Positions 10,620 through 20,600 of a DNA stretch of 26,755 nucleotides are shown here, piece after piece. A program made the translations under genes and the position numbers. The notes beneath the pieces are model-generated. The model had not been told where the DNA came from. It was given only the letters and a program-made list of their open reading frames with translations, and did no database searches. This DNA is from Hypsibius dujardini (Eukaryota > Tardigrada > Eutardigrada > Parachela > Hypsibiidae): assembly GCA_001579985.1 (NCBI GenBank), contig LRSR01014221.1, forward strand, positions 1 through 26,755. The letters are read 5' to 3'. Position 1 is the first letter of the stretch, and every line of letters starts with the position of its first letter.

Positions 10620-12570
10620 TCACTTATCCACGCAGCGGTCGGGCACAGAGAGCGTTGAGGCATATGTAGGTAAAATGAGCTTCAAGGGTATCGCAGGAGG
10701 AGGCTCTTGCGCTACTGGCGGAACCGCGGTGGTGGTCATACGGACCTTTTTGCGGCGCAAACGAAAGATCGTGAGCCCTCCGCAGCAGCGCCAAACGACT
10801 GCCCGAAACTGCGGGAAAAATATGAGGTAAATGATGGGTGAATACATATGCTGAACGGAGGGTAGCAGTGTGAGAATTCGCAGGTGGACCGGGCTCATAT
10901 CACTGCGAGTCTCAATGACTGACGGGAAAAAAGTCACCACTCCGATCAGCGTCAGCATCATACTAGCCCGTAGGGACCTCCAGACAATGCGAACGGGTCG
11001 TGCATCCGCCGCAGCCGAGACGGTGACCCGTCGTTTTGCAAGCATCTCTTTGGCCTTTCTCTTTACCGCAATCACCACAATACGGGCCTGGAAATAGAGA
11101 ATTGTTGTAAGAGAGAAAAGAGTGTTGAGGCATTCCAAAGTGGGAAAAGGGGCAAAATGCACTTTTTCAAAATTGAACCCAAAATTCTGCCTAGGATCTG
11201 GGATTTTAGAATATTTTTAAAAACTCTAGGTTTCCATCAAATTTGATGTTTGATTGGGTCCAGCTAAATGCAAGCTGTTTTTGAAGACTTTTGAAATCCC
11301 AGGTGGCCTATGGAAATCAGACCCCACAAAACCCACAAGTGATTAAATGATCATTAAGATGCCGAATTGTCGGTTCAATTTTGAAAAAATTTGCATTTTG
11401 CACCTTTGCCCATCTTCTGGCCCTACCATCAGGAGTCCAGGTTCCGACTTTTATAATAAGGACCCTAAACGAGACCCTGCGTGTGTTACTGTTGACATTA
11501 ATCCCTCCAAATGCGCTGCGAATAGAATGCTTGGCTGACCCAAATTTGGGGCGAACTTGCTTGCTCAAGCAGAGTCGATCTAACTGGGTCTGGGCGAGTG
11601 TTTGCTGCCTCAGCCTCACAAGGGGTCGGAAAGAATTAAGATCCCATGAGCTTGAAGTGTGCACGTAAACACTAGTTCAAATATGATGACTTGACTAAAA
11701 TAGAACGTCCTCTTCCAAACTCTAGTTTGTCCCGGGGAGAACATTTTCGCAATGAAAATCAGCGATTTTACCGAATAGCTTATTTTCGATACTTTGGAAG
11801 ACTATCCTATTCAACAGTGAAAGTAGAATAGGATAGAGTGTAAAATATAAACTCAGTTGACCTTGTAGAGCACCAAATCTAACCTCTCCCGGATGTAATA
11901 AGAAAGAGAGAAAGATAATACAGCTCCACACCTGAAAGAATATGAGCAAACCCAGAATGACAGGTCCGATAATGATCTTCCAAGCTTGGAGGCCTAACAC
12001 AGACCCAGATTTCCATTGAAGGGGCGCTGCGCAAGACACGACGGATGAATGCCAGTAGCGAATAAAGCCCGGCGCGGTCAGCAGCAACGTCATCACCCAC
12101 GCGGACAGAACCAAAATCCGGACATAACGTCGGTGGGACATTCTCCGTCGATACTCTGCGGGAAACTCCACTGACAGCCATCGGTCTACATTAATGGCCA
12201 CCAAAGTGACCAAGGAGAGAGTCATCCACAATTGATAAGCGTGCACAAAGACCATCGTCACGTGTCCACTGACGGTCTCATGCCAAGGAAACATCCGTAC
12301 CAAGGGTGTCCCCAGGGATGTCACACCCAGCAGAAGGGACGGACAGGCGTGGGCGATGTGCAGCAGGACAAAGGGTTCTTGAATCTGCCAAAAATGAAAG
12401 ATGACCAGGTTGAAGGACTGGGCAAAGATGATCACGGCGCTCAAAGTCAACGGGAGGATGTTTAGAGAGTACAGCTGCCCAGGACTGAGACTGCAGTTGT
12501 TGTTGGCGGTGGTGGTCCACAGGAAGCTTTGATGGTGAGAAGAATTGGCAGTTGAATTTAGGCTAGACAT
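10620..12570 (-). CDS. Rhodopsin-like 7TM receptor, intact orphan copy
   Basis: Two exons, 12570-11932 and 11087-10620, phase-0 GT-AG intron, 368 aa. The N-terminus has N-glycosylation sequons NST, NSS and NCS. Approximate helices: TM1 36-58, TM2 67-90, TM3 100-128, TM4 150-170, TM5 195-220, TM6 253-273, TM7 283-303. DRW at 129-131 replaces DRY. TM7 has SPIIY (296-300) in place of NPxxY, and the CWxP motif of TM6 is absent. The usual Cys at the outer end of TM3 is missing, although Cys180 is present in loop 2. The tail is basic then Pro-rich. It is presumably a plasma-membrane receptor of unknown ligand. An open frame begins 21 bases earlier with GTG; the first ATG, 12570, is chosen. The intron holds a foldback repeat. 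Nearest relatives are the two damaged copies in this window. Confidence 0.83.
11141..11412. repeat. Imperfect foldback repeat inside the receptor intron
   Basis: The arm at 11141-11191 (GGCAAAATGC, TTTTTCAAAATTGAACC) is the inverse of the arm at 11361-11412 (GGTTCAATTTTGAAAAA, GCATTTTGCACC). They match over roughly 45-50 bases with small gaps, around a spacer of about 170 bases. The outer arm begins just beyond the exon 2 acceptor. It is probably a small non-autonomous DNA element or a tandem-inverted remnant; no target duplication was identified. Confidence 0.65.
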
Positions 12571-12684
12571 TTTTAAACACAAGCTAGACACTCAAATTAA
12601 AGTTCTCGTTGTTATTAAATTTCGTCAAAGCCGAGACCTAACAGACGCTCGACGGCTAGAGGATCCGATGATCATTCTGTGCGG

Positions 12685-12691
12685 TATATAT
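12685..12691 (-). promoter_or_regulatory. TATA-like box upstream of the intact receptor
   Basis: ATATATA in the context GATATATACC on the minus strand, about 115 bases before ATG 12570. Only the string and its spacing support it. Confidence 0.3.
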
Positions 12692-12928
12692 CAGGGAGTA
12701 AAGTGTGTAGGAGGTGGATGGCGGAAAACACAAATAAGAAGGAGAGGAATTGAATAGCGTGAGGCCAACAATCTATCCGTCCATTTGAGCTGGTCGTGCG
12801 TTAATTGCCAGCCGCCGGATGTGCCAGATGTGACCCAACAAGGGGCATCTACAATTCACAGAGCGCCACTTACGACAGAGATGAGGCGGCAATTTATCAG
12901 CAAACATTATATTTCCTAATCTTGTGTG

Positions 12929-13034
12929 AGCCTAAAAAATTTTGCCCCCCCCCCGCGAGGGTGGTCAAGTCATTTCGAACTCGGGGGGGGGGGGGGGCAA
13001 TGGTCCGGTCGGCCCAAGGGTCAGTCCGCCACTG
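12929..13034 (-). mobile_element. hAT-like non-autonomous remnant
   Basis: Read on the minus strand it starts CAGTGGCGGACTGA, a terminus seen in many hAT-type elements. A C-run (inverse of the G-run 12983-12997) follows, then a G-run (inverse of 12945-12954) and GCAAAATTTTTTAGGC. The same start and the same AAATTTTTTAGGC-like block recur at 26509-26580. The opposite end is not resolved and no 8-bp target duplication was seen. Assignment to hAT rests on the terminus alone. Confidence 0.5.
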
Positions 13035-13395
13035 TGTTGGGTGAAGGTAGCGCACACCTTTGCAGGAGAATCGAACCCATCGGGCCTATAAAACCCCATA
13101 AAAAACCAATCCAGGCACAAAATCAATAAGATACGCGTAAAAAAAACCAAAACGTGACAAAATATCTAGCAACTGAGAAGTCTCTTGCAACCCGAGGATT
13201 TCAGAGTGAGTGAGTCAGAGTACTAGCTTCATGTTTTAGGCAACGGGCTGTGGACGCAGTTGACCTTCTCCCTTTAATGTGTCTAATATGAATGTAAGAA
13301 AAAACATTCCACACTCTGCAGATGGGGCCATTCACGGGTATTTTGAAATAAGGATATTTCCGGAACCAAAAATATTTCATGGCCTTAACTATACC

Positions 13396-14026
13396 TACGA
13401 GGTGAAATTTTTAATTCGGCGAACGAGCAAAATCGAACGTGCAAAATCGAAATTTTTAACTCGGCGAACTTTTTCCGCTCCTTGCTACATGAAAAAGTGC
13501 GGCCTTTCACACAATCTAAAGCTCTGACAACGTCAAGGAAACTTTTGCCAACTAGGTGGCATAAAGAGCAAGGCAGTAATCCCGTTGTAGAGTGCCGACG
13601 ATTGTTTGCAAAAGCGAAGAAGAAACTTTGCAGGAAATTAGCCGGGATGGAGACGCTACGGGAGCCACTCGCGTATTCATACACGAGTGAAACAACCACA
13701 ATAAAGCCCTCTTCATGATGAAATACTTCTCTTCCACGCAAATGGCCATAACTTTTCTTCTTTTTTTTGTCTATAAGGGCTAACTTGGTGCTAATCAAAA
13801 GGTGATCTAGTTCTGTAAATGCTCAAACAAAGAAAAGAAACATTTTCGTTAAGATTTTGCTAACCTAATTGAAAATGTAATGACTGTTTTCGCTGCTCGA
13901 ATAGATCAATCAACGGAGTACTGGTACTCTTCCTTGCCATTTGGCAAACACGTGCGCCTCCCGCTTTCCTCTCTTCACCAAAATAAAAGCCATTTTGACG
14001 TTCGCCGAATTAAAATTCACCTCGTA
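13396..14026. mobile_element. MITE with about 30-bp terminal inverted repeats
   Basis: Left end TACGAGGTGAAATTTTTAAT, continuing TCGGCGAACG, is matched inversely at the right end (TTCGCCGAATTAAAATTCAC, then CTCGTA at 14026). Both ends carry TA, fitting a TA target duplication of the Tc1/mariner superfamily. Inside the left end, AAATTTTTAAYTCGGCGAAC occurs twice (13405-13424 and 13450-13469), separated by a duplicated GCAAAATCGAA unit; such subterminal repeats are typical transposase-binding sites. The internal open frames show no DDE-type motifs, so the element is called non-autonomous. Confidence 0.75.
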
Positions 14027-15571
14027 CTATGAGCAGTTACTGTAAATCGCCACTAACCCTCTTTTGTTGATTGCATCTCTACGTAATATGTCGGTGTTCA
14101 TTTTGTGCCCTAGCAATATTATCCCCCTTCCCACTTTGGTAAGCATTTCATGTCCGAGATGCCGAAAAGCCCAGGAAATGTACTATGTAGTCATACCACG
14201 GGCATCAGCGTCACCTTGGTAATCTTAAATCAGTGGCGAGGATACAATACTGTATGACAGGTGTGAATCATGCCGGCAACTGGGTGCGCTTCATATTAAC
14301 AATCAATTTACCATTATTCACCAATCTGGTTGGCCTTCCAGTTAAAACTGGCACGTACTAAAATACGTGCTGTGCGCGTGTGCTGTGCTGGTTGTGTTCT
14401 CAAGTACAGTGCAGTGCAGTAGTAGTGCAATATATTTCTGACCGCTTGTCAAAAAATACGAACAATTTTAAAAGTAGCTAAAGCCAGATTTTAATATAAG
14501 AAATATACATGCTCTTTTTTGGAACAACTAGGCAAAACAGCTATATTTTTATTTATCGGCAGGGTTATTTGAATAAGAAATAAACTGACTGAAATTATAA
14601 AATGTGGAATTCATAAAGCATAAAATGGGTCTTAAATGGATTACAGCCAACTGTCCGGTATTTTAATATAGCGGAATTCTTGATTATTGTGTATTTAATT
14701 TACAGAAAATTCTGAAAAAGACGATTATATAGCATTGTAATTATTTTTATTTTACCTGACACTCGTGTGTGTGCCTCGAGAATGACCTAAAATCTATTGG
14801 GACTCGATCTTCCCTAAAGAAGATATAATGAAATGTTGTGGAACCCATTCCATACATTCTATTATGGAGTTCGATCCTTGCTTTTAGATGGCGTTTGTTC
14901 TATCAAAATAAATGGAATTTATGCCACTGAACGACGACAGCATAAAAGAGTGTGTGAGACGTAGTGCTTCATGGCTGTAGTTCTCAACCAAGCGAAGGAA
15001 GAGTCCATGAATGAACATTTATGCCAATTGCAAACCATTATGGTCATCTTAATTTCATTATGCTCTACAGTATCCACCTCCTATTCACGCATTCAACGGA
15101 ACAACATCATCACCTCTATCCGTGTCTGCAAAAATGACCTTTTTCATTCCTTCTTTTGCCATATAAAAAAAAGGTGTTATGGGAGGGTGACTTAAGAGGT
15201 CTCAATGCAGAAACTCAAGGGGTCATTGCAGGATATCATTAAAAGATGGTTTTGTGGTTGACGCTGGCACTCATCACTCATCATTCATCCGAGAGGTTAT
15301 CGATAAAACCAGACGATATGAAGGTTATACGCAGCCGCTGCTTAAAGCATTCCGAGTAGCAGCCAGAGTATCAAGTACTGTTGGCGTACCGGAAATTGAA
15401 AGTCCGCATTTAGGGGGATAATTGAAAGATCCTGTTTCTCCTGCGGTGGGATAAACTGCAACTTGTCTCACCTGCAGGGCATGCTTAAAATGTACGGAAA
15501 AACAGCGTTTCTTCTTCCTTTCCGGCGATTGTGATCTGTAATAAAATTCTGAATAAACCAAAATTGAAAAG
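14027..15571. other. AT-rich intergenic region upstream of the plus-strand receptor
   Basis: No supported exon. There are long AT-rich stretches (14450-14760), a GTGCAGTGCAG-like short repeat near 14410, and (GT)n at about 14766-14773. The 350 bases before 15572 should include the receptor's promoter and 5' UTR, but no TATA-type motif stands out. Confidence 0.5.
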
Positions 15572-17012
15572 ATGGCTGTGTTGATTGTGAATGGTTCGGT
15601 GTTGACCATGTTTGTCGTTAGCAATCTTTCCGACCAGGATAATGTCCCCACAAACTGCAGCCTGACTGTCAATCGGAAGTGCTCCCTCAATCTGCTGCCC
15701 TTGACAATTAACGCCGTAGTAGTAGCCTGTCAACTCTTCAACCTCATCGTCTTCCACTTTTGGCGTGACAAGCAACCCTTTGTCCTCTTTCACGTGGCTC
15801 TGGCCGGGCCGTCACTCCTCGCGAGCTTCATCACGCCCGGCACGCCGTTGGTTCGCATGTTTCCCTGGCGTGAACCTGCGAGTGTGGTCTTGATCAGTCT
15901 TTGTGGAGGATCTTACGAGTTGTGGACGACACTGTCGCGGATTGTCTTGGTGGCAATCAGTGTGGATCGTTGGCTGTCGGTGGAGTATCCCATTACCTAC
16001 CGCCACCGCATCACCCGACGAACGGTTCGCTGGATCATTCTTCTCACGTGGGCAGTCTCCGCACTTTAACCGTCCCCGGGATGATTGTTTACTTCCATCA
16101 AAACAACATACACTGCGATAGACCCGTTCGAGCGATCTCCTTGACTGGTCGACAAGTTTGGAAGGTCTTCAACGGTCCCCTTATCCTGATGTTTCTTGTC
16201 ATTTTTCAAGGTGACACTTGCAATCGTCTAGATGTACTAGGGAATCTGCTCTTTCTACAGTAGATCTAAAAATCTAGGCTATTTTCACAGACAACACATA
16301 ATTGGCTGGTCAAATTTATAACATACGAAGTATAATATATAAAATTGTAAAGGCATAATTCAAAGAGTTTGAGATTTAAAGATTTAAAGATTTACAAATT
16401 TAAGATTCGAAGAATTTCAGACTTTACGACTTTATGATTTATTAGGGTTTTAACAAATCTGAAAATAACGGACTTGAATTGTTATATTGACGGTTACGGT
16501 TACGGTTACAATTATACAATGGTAACGGTTACAAAGGGTCAGTAAGAGTTGGTTGGAGTAATAAATGCCTCAGGTTTGTAACTGTGTCCATTATGTTGAA
16601 GGTCGGATCCTCGTGATTGCCGTTGGAATGAAGCTGAGGATGATCCGCGCTCGTCATCGTACTCATGCCTCGTTGCCGGGAGCGCGTAATCAAACCGTCG
16701 CCGGTGTGGTCTGGATCGAGCTCGCTGCGGGTTAGCATGATCATTACACTGTTGAGCGTGGTCGCGCAGTCTCCGTTTGCGTTTGACTTCTCTCGATACA
16801 TAAAAGAAAGGACCCTGCAGCGACTGTTCGCTATGCTGCCGGCCGTTCAGCACATGTATTCTCCCCTGGTGTACATGATGTTCTTCCCACAGTACAGGGC
16901 ATCGTTCTTCACCGCGGTTGGGGTCGGCTTGTTCGTGGAGCCGCCTCTCCATGGAAACATGCAGCGACAACAGCCCCGACTTCATCGGTTGTGGAGCCGG
17001 CTGTTCAGTTAA
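15572..17012 (+). pseudogene. Rhodopsin-like 7TM receptor copy with two frame disruptions
   Basis: Paralogue of the intact receptor at 10620-12570. Exon 1 (15572-16210) encodes sequons NGS, NLS and NCS, TM1-TM5, the block GTPLVRMFPW and VAISVDRWLSVEYP. After WAVSAL (16067) the frame closes at TAA. Adding one base in the T-run restores LLTVPGMIVYF, so one base is missing relative to the family. The donor after FQ is AAG|GTGACA; exon 2 begins near 16602 (GRILVIAV). A second shift near 16710-16730 moves the TM6-TM7 part (LRVSMIITL, AVQHMYSPLVYMMFFPQYR) into another frame, which ends at 17012. TM3 keeps a Cys (SLCGGSYELW) that the intact copy lacks, and loop 2 has HCDRP like the relic at 8109-8495. 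Both shifts could also be assembly errors, because the rest is well kept. Confidence 0.75.
16488..16535. repeat. Short GGTTAC tandem repeat
   Basis: Three to four ACGGTTACGGTTACGGTTAC units in the receptor intron, followed by GGTAACGGTTAC, so the cluster has both direct and inverted copies. Preceding sequence (16365-16450) has loose GATTTAAA repeats. Confidence 0.6.
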
Positions 17013-17691
17013 TTCTCCTGCGGGGTGGTCACTCACACGTTGCCGAGTGACTCACGAAGAAAGCCATCTGGAAAGAAGATGGCTGGTAATTTCATGTGAC
17101 CCTGCACTGGTTGGACCAACTTTCCTCCATCTGAGTCCATCGTCCACTAGCAAGATCTCCCGTATCGGCGACCCTGACGGATGATCCACCATCCAACTAC
17201 CCTGGCCAACCGTCAATTACCCGACCGACTGTCAACGGGATCAAAGGGATGGTCGGTTGATTAGCCTTAAATTACCCTGTCTAGACCGAGCACTGCTTGA
17301 TGGAGGGTTTGCCGTTCTCCACACGGGAAGCTCGCCAAGAAGCACAACAAATCCACGCTAGCCCGGACATTTCTTTCACCGTTCGGACAGAGTATCAACT
17401 TGACGCTGCCCCTCCTGGAGCTTACGACTGTATTTCTTCTAATGAATTTCTTTCATTTTCAAATGTCATATAGGTTTGAATAATAGAGGTTTAATGAACC
17501 TGGTCAGTTTTCACTGCATTCCTTTGCGTCGGCAAAGTGACGGAGAGTCATTGTAATTATACGCTGAGTTATGCGCATATTGTTGGTTCTTTCAAAGTCC
17601 TAAGACATATAAGAGTAAAGAGACGTCCAAATAATTCCTCCCTTCTCCTCCTCCTCCTCCTCCCGTTTAAGATCCTCCCGTTGAATGAGAC
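17013..17691. other. Convergent intergenic region
   Basis: Lies between the 3' ends of the plus-strand receptor copy and the minus-strand repeat protein. No exon is supported. It contains CCGACCGAC/CAACC-rich sequence near 17185-17260 and an ATTAAA on the minus strand (17490-17495) that may end the repeat-protein transcript. Confidence 0.5.
17490..17495 (-). terminator. Possible polyadenylation signal (ATTAAA) of the repeat-protein gene
   Basis: Variant signal about 200 bases past the stop codon at 17692-17694. No better AATAAA occurs nearer on this strand. Confidence 0.35.
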
Positions 17692-20600
17692 TTATCCAAT
17701 GTCCCCGCAACCGAAAGCACCTGGTACACAGGTGGTGGTGACGACTGGATTGATAATTGTGCAACCGGCGGCGCAGCAAGTTCCACCCGAGGTACCTACA
17801 AAAACACAATACCCTTTATTACATTCCCTTGTCTGATTTGATATGTATAGCAGTATAGCGGATTAACAGTTTGAATGTTTGAGAGTCAACTACGTCAAAG
17901 AGATCGGTCACGCTTTTTTACTCAATAATTATGCAACTCAGGCCTCACTTGGCCCTTAGGGGAGGAGGATTTACTGGTAATCTGATAATGATAATGGTTT
18001 TGGGCATGGACACCTACTCGTATGATGCTCATTTCACTGTGGTGAAAAATACGTACAATCAACGTAGACCTTGGCACTTGTCGTAGCTCCAGCCTGGTTC
18101 CTCGCCGTCACCGTCAAGACGTTGCAAATGTTGTTCTGAATCGTTGTGTAAATCATTCCCGAATTAGGATCAATGCCTGCAAAATTGCCATCGTAGTTGG
18201 AGAATTATAGATTCTTTTTATCAAAGAATACGCGGATCGTAAAGCCATACCGTTATTGTTGACGGCTTGAACCGGCAGAGTGTAGGTGATGCCTCCACAG
18301 GACGCCGAGGATCCGGTTGCTGTGACCTGCCCAATCACCCCGAAGGCCGTACATCCCGACTGGAACTGATAGCTATACGACGGCTGGTTAAAGGCTAAAG
18401 TGCAGCTTCCTGTTCCGCCGCCTCCGCCTGTGTTCTGACAGTTTGCAGCCGAGATTGCCACCGTGGTGGCGGTGGTCTGTCCATTGGAAAAGGCCCTGAT
18501 GATAATGGTTCCGGAGACAACACCTCCTGGTGGAGCGGTCAACAGGCCAATCGAGCTGACGGCGTAGTTGAGAGTCGGTTGGTCGATTGAGTAGGTCACC
18601 GTTCCGGGAGCGTTCAAGACGGTGAAGGCAGCGAGGATTGATCCAGACCCGCATGAAGTGGGAGAGATCGAAAATGACGGTTGGGAAAATTGCATCGCGC
18701 CTCCAGTTCCACCGGAACCGGATCCAGTGCATTGCTGTGCGTTGACAGTAACCGGAACAACACTTGTTCCTAGTGGGGAGAATAGTCTGTATTTCTTGGG
18801 AAGTTAAATAATATTTAACAGTTATTATGGAGGAGATGAAGGAAAATGCCTACATATATGCCTTGCATATGGCTCGACACCTCCATGGCTATAAGATGTC
18901 GCAAGAGATATCAATCTCTTCCATCCTGGTCTTCTTTTTTATCTGTTCAGTTCTGTTCTTTCTCTATGCTTTGTTCTGCTCTCTTTTGCTTTGTTCTCTT
19001 CTGGGTAATTCTCTTCTGTTTTCTTCTCTTCGGCACTGGTCTATTCTGTTCTATTCTGTTCCACTCTGTTCCATTCTTTTTCGGGTCCGATAATAAATTT
19101 GTTTCAAATGCTAGTTCAAAGATTTTTTTGCAATTGTTGTGAAACCTCATCGGTGGTCTCATCGAATTCAAAAACATTTCGCTTGTTCGTTTCTGTTTGC
19201 GGAAAAAATTGATGACTTTTGTCAATTTTTTTTCTTACCCACTCCATTCGTAGCCTGTACATTAAATGTGTACACTGTGCTGCTTAAAGTCGGGTTGCCT
19301 GTCAACGTAATCGCTCCGGTGGTGGAAATGGCGAACGCCGAGTTGGGCGGATTAATTAGGAAGGACGGCGAACCGGAGGTCGAACTGACTGCCACTGAAC
19401 CGACAGTCGCGCCCGCCTGGCAGGTGGTACCGCTTGGTGTAAACGTGTACGAAGAGGTGGGAACACCTACCGGACCCGATCCCCCTGCTCCTGTCACGAA
19501 CTGCGGAACATTGGAACCGCCCGTTCCCGTTCCACCGGTTCCTCCACCGCCGGAGCCGCCCGTGCAGGTGGCGTATATGGTCACGGGGATTTGTGTGGTC
19601 CCATAAGGATTGGTGGCTGTAACGAGGACGTTATAGGTCCCGGGAGTGAGTGAATACGCCAGTGTGATGACTCCGGTACTCGAGACGAGGAAAGGCGTGC
19701 CGGAGGTGGCGGACCCAAACACCACTTGTGCGGGGTTGGAGACGGTGACGGTGCCGACTGTGCCGCCCAAGGCGCAGTTGCTGGCCGTGATCACGTATGG
19801 CACTTGCGATGCAACTGTTATCAAATGGAACGTACTTTTCATTATATCATTTTGAACAAAAACCAACTACAGCGTACTAGCATTTTAACAAATATGAACC
19901 CAAATACCGGCTAAAATCCTTGATTGACGTGGAGTACTTTTATTTAGCTCTTCTACTCAAAGTCTGAAGCATGTCTGAAGGCCTCAACGGTTAAATTGCA
20001 TTACATCTTTATTTCAATAACTGCAACGAATATGATGGTTTGTCAATGGTTCAACGGCTAATCTTCATTGTATTTTTAATCCAAAATAAGGACTTTCCGA
20101 AAAATAACTGAACATATTGTGATTGAAAGGTGCCCAAAATTTAATTGGGGTATCAAATATATATGAGTAAATATATCATCCGATATCAGTGGGCATAGCT
20201 ATCTTAGCGATTTAGATGACAAATGTCATTAATCATGCGCTTAGCTTCGTTCGTGAGATCGGAAACAATGTACTCGCTAATGAGACCACTCGAATCCCAC
20301 TCAAATCTCTCACACCGAATTATTATTATATAATAAAAAGCAAAAATGTCAGTGCCTTTAGGTACATGGGGTCTTTTGCATTAAAAATGTAATAACTTCA
20401 TCTGGATTTGATAATTCTGCCACAGTGTACTACAGAGTATAGACTAACGTATTGATCTGATACCTGCCAAAAAGTGTTTGACATCTAGTCAGTGACACAT
20501 GCCGAAAATATCACCACACCATCTAGGCCTGATAATAATAATCTTTCCCCTGCATATTATACTTCCCCAAGTCCTACTGAACATATTTAACTGCTCCTTT

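Noticed and set aside
11317-11668. Overlapping 95-115-codon frames on both strands
   Set aside because: They lie wholly within the receptor intron and partly in the foldback arm, without splice sites or homology.
13060-13085. A tRNA B-box-like string (minus strand GGGTTCGATTCTC)
   Set aside because: No A-box, acceptor stem or cloverleaf could be built around it; probably chance or a very old SINE trace.
13385-13798. 137-codon minus-strand frame inside the MITE
   Set aside because: No transposase motifs, low-complexity Lys/Phe runs, and it overlaps the terminal repeat; treated as chance.
16488-16535. GGTTAC repeat as interstitial telomere sequence
   Set aside because: Only a few units, mixed orientation, and not matching a known animal telomere unit.
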